Source of the DNA: Penicillus capitatus | Lineage: Eukaryota > Chlorophyta | Assembly: GCA_965649825.1 (NCBI GenBank) | Contig: OZ287696.1 | Location: 496,001 to 560,000, forward strand | Length of the DNA stretch: 64,000 nt | Direction of reading: 5' to 3' | Part shown: positions 59,096-64,000 of the stretch, one piece after another | How positions within the stretch are numbered: the first letter of the stretch is position 1 | How the letters are laid out: each line of letters opens with the position of its first letter | The notes under the pieces: model-generated | The model's database searches: none | What the model saw: the letters and a program-made list of their open reading frames with translations, nothing else | What the model was told of the DNA's origin: nothing | Made by a program: the position numbers and the translations under genes

Positions 59096-60587
59096 GATGT
59101 TAGGCAACAACGGCGGCGATAATGGCGGCAGCGGCAGTGACAGCGACAGCAGTGTGACTTGTCTTATAGATTCTGTGGAGACACTTCTATACAAACGATG
59201 ATGCTACACCCACCTCTCGCGAGGTCGACAGGTGAATCGATGATCGATCAAGTCAAATAAATTTGGGATCCTGCCGAATCACTTTTTCTTTTTGTCGTCG
59301 TTATACATGTCCCCTCTGTCGGCGGTCATTCCACCCGTCCGTTCTTCGGTCCATTATCCAGATCGACAGAGGGAAGAGTGTCAGTCAGTCAGTCAATCAG
59401 TCAGTCTAAAACCATCATTGTCAGTGTCCGTCCGTCCGTAACATTTGTCTATACACTCATAAGCCAGTTTCTCACATTCACTGGTCCACTTTTCATTTGC
59501 TCTCTATCTCTCTCTACCTCTCGATTCTTGTCGATGAAGACATTGGATGAATCTGCATCTTGCCGATAATCTGTTTGTTTGAGCACTGTGACAGGCGATA
59601 GCTGTTTGTGTCTTGTTATCGAATGTCCTTTCTTTCCCCTAACCTTACAGCTGTTTCTCGCTCTTGCCTGAACATCGCAACTGCTCGAGCAATACACTCA
59701 GACCCGCTGCCATCACCAAGACAAAGCATTACTGCCATCACGACCATCAATACCGCCGTTTCGTATATTTAAGTCTTTATTTTTGTCATCGGTTGTTACT
59801 GTTGATGATCGTGGTGATGTTCTGGTTGTTGTTGTTGTTGACGTGACAAGAATGAACCGCCTGTGTTGTTCAAAAGAAGGCAATATGTGAATCTGGGGGA
59901 TTCTATAGACAATTCTAGAAGACACACATGCGGATCTCCTTTCTGTCAGAGATGACGCATGGGACAGGTTAGTCAGACAAGGATATGACATGAAACACAA
60001 CTGCCTTATTCATCATTGGAATCTAATTTTGGGAGGGCGTCGTCTTTATTCCTTTTGCTTGACACATCTGTCTCATAAACTAGATTTATTTTCCTTTACC
60101 GTTTTCGATAACTGCGCCTCTGTGCAAACACATTTGCATGACAGCTTATGGTAGATATCAGCTGCATTCTGTTGTTGTGGTCGAATCTACACATTTCATT
60201 ATCTGTTGTTTGGTTAAGACACTATACTAGTGGATACAGTCAAGGAGATAGATACACATATTTTGTTTCGAAGAAAAGAAGAAGAATCGTTATGATTTGG
60301 AGATATACGGAATGACTTTGGGTTACAGGTTTGACAAGGCCGAATAAACACAAACAAAGTTCGAAACACAATACTACAACACCAGGCATACTTCATAAAC
60401 CAACAACATCTGTGTCATGACCAGGCGCGCGCCTTTAATAGAAAGAACCGGCTGTTTTGGGTGACTCATTGAAATATCATCATCATCATCCTGAGGAACA
60501 TCGATCAGAACCGTGTGAAGATTTGATTTGGGAGAATGATGTTCGTTATCTGTTGGGAAATAATCGTGTACCTCTGTTGTAAAATCT
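59096..60587. other. 1.5 kb stretch without recognisable genes
   Basis: The longest empty stretch in the window and visibly more AT-rich and repetitive than its surroundings. Contains a GTCA-type tetranucleotide run (about 59382-59406), GTCCGTCCGT, and a GTT triplet run (about 59824-59841). No open frame shows motifs. Convergent 3' ends of the RNA-binding protein and DHS genes would take only part of it; a non-coding RNA gene or intergenic spacer are both possible. Confidence 0.5.
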
Positions 60588-61915
60588 CTATTTAATAGGA
60601 TGCATATCGGCTGGCTTTATCTTGGCAAATGTCTGAGATACGATCAGGGGAAAGAGAATGGTGGCATCGCCGACGACCTTGACAGGGAAAGCATCGCCTC
60701 GGATCTTACCCCACGAAACCGCCTCGTCTGGATGGGCACCTGAATCGCTGCCATCGTATTCTTGAGCCGTATTGACATAGACGGCATAATCGGCGCCATT
60801 ACGCATCAGATTGGCATTGCAGACATGATGCTTCGGCAAACCTGACCGGCACGACAAACCGCACCCACATCATGGACAGCCTCTTGACAAAACGCGTGCG
60901 ATACCTCCACCCAGAACAATGACACCCGTTTTACGTGGAGTTGCCTTTATCGCTTCATCGTTTATAGAACGGATGTCGCTGATGATGTCACAGATGAGGC
61001 CAGGATTCTTGTAAGTGTGGAAATAGAGCATGTCTCCTGACAAAACGGCAAACAGCATCTCTCTCAATGAAGGCATTCTCAATGTGTGCTGTGCTCTACC
61101 TAATGAACCGTCTGTTAGAGCCGGACTGTAGATTGGGATGCGGTTTCGATGCGCCCAGTAGCAGATGGAATCTGGATGATTGATCTCCTTCCCCAGACGA
61201 TCGATCATCTACATCATTACCACACGAGTTTAGTAGATGCCAACATCCAGGCCGCAATACTTTAGAGGGTGTCCAGACGATCTGCTTCTCTTTCTGCTCC
61301 TTAAGCATGACATCGAGGATGGGCATGATCCAGTCCTCAAAAGCGCAGTAGTTGCTGTTTGGCACCAACATGTTGCCGACGCGGTTTAGCCCCTCGGCAC
61401 GCAGTTTTGCACCTTCCAGTCTAAAATCGCCCAAGTATGTCTCCCCGAGGCATTTAATCAGATCTTCTTCGATGCCTCCAGCAGACGTCACCAACACATC
61501 CACGTGCCCATGCTGAACCAAGTACCGAATCTGCTCGCGCACCCCTGCAGATACGAGATTGGACGTATAGGACAAGAATATTTTGGTCCGAATGGATGAT
61601 CGGACATGGAGATCTCGCAGAGACGCATCTGTGTCTGCTGTCACCTCTTCATCACTCAATCTCCAACGAAGCTGCAGAGATGTGTTAGAGAGAGGATCTA
61701 GGGTATGGCAGTTTTACCATGCGCTGCACTTCGTTTATGGCTTTGCCCAAATTTGATGCCTGGCAACCAGAATAGAGCATGCTCTCCATCAATCCATCCA
61801 GAGAACGTCCTTCGTTGAAATCGTAACCGCGGATCACATAAGCCTTGCCCTTCAAATCTTTGGACGGCACGAGCACTGCCTGGACATCACCGTCATAAAC
61901 GTGGTCGATGGGCAT
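60588..61915 (-). CDS. DHS: Deoxyhypusine synthase
   Basis: NAD-dependent enzyme that attaches the aminobutyl group of spermidine to eIF5A, first step of hypusine. Blocks: [98 protein letters not shown] then [29 protein letters not shown], and [15 protein letters not shown] with the catalytic Lys region. Several introns lie at these block boundaries. Start MPIDHVYDG at 61915; end ADMHPIK at 60588. Confidence 0.95.
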
Positions 61916-62020
61916 TGGTCGACCTGTCGAGCATCTCTGAGTTCGGCGTCGCTCTTTGCGTTGTTCTCCATTTTCTCAAGCAGAGAGAGCGTTTGTCTCA
62001 GTTGTTGTTGTCGTTGTCGC

Positions 62021-62608
62021 TTAAATGGCCATGATAATCAGGTTGTCTTGTTCGGCCGGGTCGGGTGCGTCAAGGGGCACAGCGCGTTGTGTCAGAGGAG
62101 CCTTGTGTGCGCCAGAGGACTCGCTTCCACGGCTCTGGGGCGCGAATGAGTCATGTGTCGAGGAAGTCAAATTAGGGTTATGGATACGAGGCTGAGACTT
62201 TACCGTTTGTTGTCTTTGGTCTTTACTGTAAGAAAGTTGTGTGCCCGATTCGAGCTGTCATCCTGGCCCACGACGACGACGACGACGACGACGCGGAGCG
62301 AGACTTCCCACGAGCGTTGGTTCCATACCATCGCTGTACCCGATCTTTCAGGAACGCCCCGATCACCTTCGACAAGAAGGACAGGCGGAGCTCCTTCGGC
62401 GTGGTGCTGATCAGGTGGTCCACAACGTAGGACTCTACAATACTGGATGGAGTTCTGAAGAAAGGATCGTCGACTTCATCGTCTTTGCCCTCGGAGACAT
62501 AGTAACCCGGGGCCGGTAGAGATACCTACCGACGATGAGCCATTAATCCCGGCAGACAGCGACAGTCGTGGTGATGTGACGTTTGACGTCAGCGATAGGC
62601 AGCGTCAT
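62021..62608 (-). CDS. Unrecognised protein with polyserine tract
   Basis: Family not recognised. ATG 62608, MTLPIAD, joins VSLPAPGYYVSEGKDDEVD across an intron ending TCGGTAG; then TPSSIVESYVVDHLI, STTPKELRLSFLSKVIGAFL, KDRVQRWYGTNARGK, a run of seven serines encoded by a TCG repeat, and after a further intron (GTAAAG ... GTCTCAG) PRIHNPNLTSSTHDSF to IIMAI with stop 62021-62023. The middle is probably a small helical domain. Divergent from the CRAL-TRIO gene, about 50 bases between starts. Confidence 0.6.
62271..62296. repeat. CGA/TCG trinucleotide microsatellite
   Basis: A run of the triplet CGA on the plus strand, in frame as serine codons (TCG) in the minus-strand gene. Length probably varies between strains. 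Confidence 0.85.
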
Positions 62609-62658
62609 CCCGCGTTGGACTGGTGCGATGCGGAGCCCCTTCTGGAGCAGCAAGCGAC

Positions 62659-64000
62659 ATGGGTCCGATACACGTGGACATCAAATTCGATGTCGTTCTC
62701 GGAGGCATGCATTTCTCCTATCGTCTTCCACTTTGGACACCACGCGATGCCACTAACGCATCGGGTTCAACGGATGGCACCGTCCGAAAACTGCGCGAAA
62801 TCCTCCAGAGCGACGATGAAGAGACGTTGACGAGACTTAAAGTGGGGGGAGAAAAGAGCGACGATGTGTTTCTCGAGAGATGGCTCACATCGAAGCAACA
62901 GAACTTAGAAGAGACGGCAATCGCATTGCGTCGTCATGCACAATGGCGAATTGCATTCCTCCCGTCCGGCCGCGTCGACGATGTGATAAAATTGATCCTC
63001 GTCCTCACCGACACACAACAGCAACGCTCTTTGCATGCAGAGAGAGATTTCTGGAGAGATTCGAGCGCAGAAAGTGTTTCTGCAAGGATGTGATGATCAA
63101 GTGTGTGAGACGCGAATAAAAGAGTGAGAAAGTGTCATGAGGATCGTCATAGGGTTATGCTCTGTTAGTGGTCATGGCAAGGAGACATGACATGCAGATT
63201 CGTGAATTCCGCCAGACAGAGAGGATGATTGTTTACACTTTGGATGCAGCCGCCGCTTTGGCTGACCTCGGAGGCGGACGACGTATCTGTTGCCTTTTTG
63301 ATCTGACAGGCAAATCTCATCTGTCACTCATCGCAAAAGAGTGAGAATCGCATTCAGGACTGACGTTAAGGAATCTCGATATCAAAGTCCTGACCACAAT
63401 CTTCGACATTCTACAGAAGCACTATCCAGAACGGTACGGACTGCCTTGATTGCAAAAAAGTGTGACATTTGAGATGCAGGTTGGGGATGATCTGGATGAT
63501 CAATGCGCCCTTTATCTTCTCCGCTGCATGGAGACTCGTCTCCCCTTTGCTCGAAGAGCGTTCGAGGAAGAAGATTAAATTTGTGTCCTGTGACGAGCAT
63601 CGTTGCTCTTCGTTTTTGGAGCATTCCATTTCGCCAAGTGTCCTGCCTCGATGCTATGGAGGTCGCGCCTCTATGATCCCCATCGAATCGGCTGCACATC
63701 AAATCTTTCATCGAGGCATCCAGCATCCCAACGAACTGAAAGCGCCACGTGCGGCTTGGCATTTCTTTGAAGAGAGGCGGACTTGGAACGCATGGCTGAA
63801 ACGGCACAAGAAATGCATGAAGGTAGCAAAGTGGGTAAGCAGTTGCTACAAAACGATGGTTCATAACCGTTTCAACCGTTACCTTTGCACCGAATTCAAG
63901 AAAATCGCGTGGAGGCCGAGGGAGAATGCAGAGATCTGTATTCCATCGATCTCTGCGAAACAGCCAGGTGTTTTGTCGGCGTGTTATCACTCAGAGCAGC
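62659..64000 (+). CDS. CRAL-TRIO (Sec14-like) lipid-transfer protein, 3' partial
   Basis: Phosphatidylinositol-transfer-type fold. ATG 62659 (MGPIHVDIKFDVVL). CRAL-TRIO N-terminal helices: DDVFLERWLTSKQQNLEETA and LRRHAQWR. Sec14 domain: YALLVVMARRHDMQ, ICCLFDLTG then LTLRNLDIKVLTTIFDILQKHYPERL, GMIWMINAPFIFSAAWRLVSPLL, KKIKFVSCD, VLPRCYGG. The join through DLTG|L uses an intron at 63311-63357 with GC-AG ends; the next intron (about 63433-63478) contains GTGTGACATTTGAGATGCAG. The frame stays open to the end of the window, so the C-terminus is missing. Confidence 0.87.

Noticed and set aside
59382-59406. CRISPR-like short repeats
   Set aside because: It is a simple tetranucleotide run without spacers, in a eukaryotic genome.

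Overview
This is a eukaryotic nuclear window: most genes are broken into short exons by small spliceosomal introns (mostly about 40-65 nt), and the proteins are eukaryotic housekeeping types (26S proteasome RPT3, BET bromodomain, ArfGAP, SRP receptor, DHS, PEX14). A sulfolipid synthase (SQD2-like), a plastid-type rubredoxin and two DnaJ-type zinc-finger proteins of the BSD2/LQY1 kind point to a plastid. Gene density is very high and base composition looks close to balanced. A unicellular alga, perhaps a red alga, fits best; that assignment is inference.

Layout: 1-5.3 kb holds SQD2 (+), SRP receptor alpha (-), a monoglyceride-lipase-like protein lacking its nucleophile (+) and COX6A (+). 5.8-11.1 kb holds a TALE homeobox gene (-), a 1.3 kb gap, MnSOD (-), a DnaJ-type zinc-finger gene (+) and a LysM gene (+). 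11.3-18.8 kb is one large ASCC3/Slh1-type helicase gene (-). 19.3-27.3 kb holds a chromodomain-like gene, a VWA-Cache protein with a C-type-lectin-like domain (-), PEX14 (+), a membrane protein (-) and ArfGAP1 (+). 27.8-31.5 kb holds a ubiquitin protease (-), a small ORF and a BET protein (+).

31.6-36.3 kb is the disturbed part: a 1.35 kb direct duplication carrying pieces of two unrecognised genes flanks a 1.6 kb spacer, and the second copy cuts off a SENP8/DEN1-like deneddylase that also has a stop codon and a frameshift. 36.6-43.0 kb is a glycosyltransferase cluster: two tandem GT14 genes (-) and a fucosyltransferase-like gene (+). 43.1-51.5 kb holds a GalT/HIT-like gene, a Ser/Thr kinase, an LQY1-like gene, a mitochondrial thiamine-pyrophosphate-type carrier, RPT3, an unknown gene and rubredoxin. 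51.5-64 kb holds an unknown gene, an MCRS1-like FHA protein, methionine synthase reductase, a GNAT, an hnRNP-H/F-type RNA-binding protein, a 1.5 kb gap, DHS, an unknown gene and a CRAL-TRIO protein running off the end.

Many introns carry a TGTGAC/TGTGAT element near the 3' splice site, and at least four have GC-AG ends. Exon joins were worked out by hand from reading-frame continuity and family conservation; spans are given from start to stop codon.
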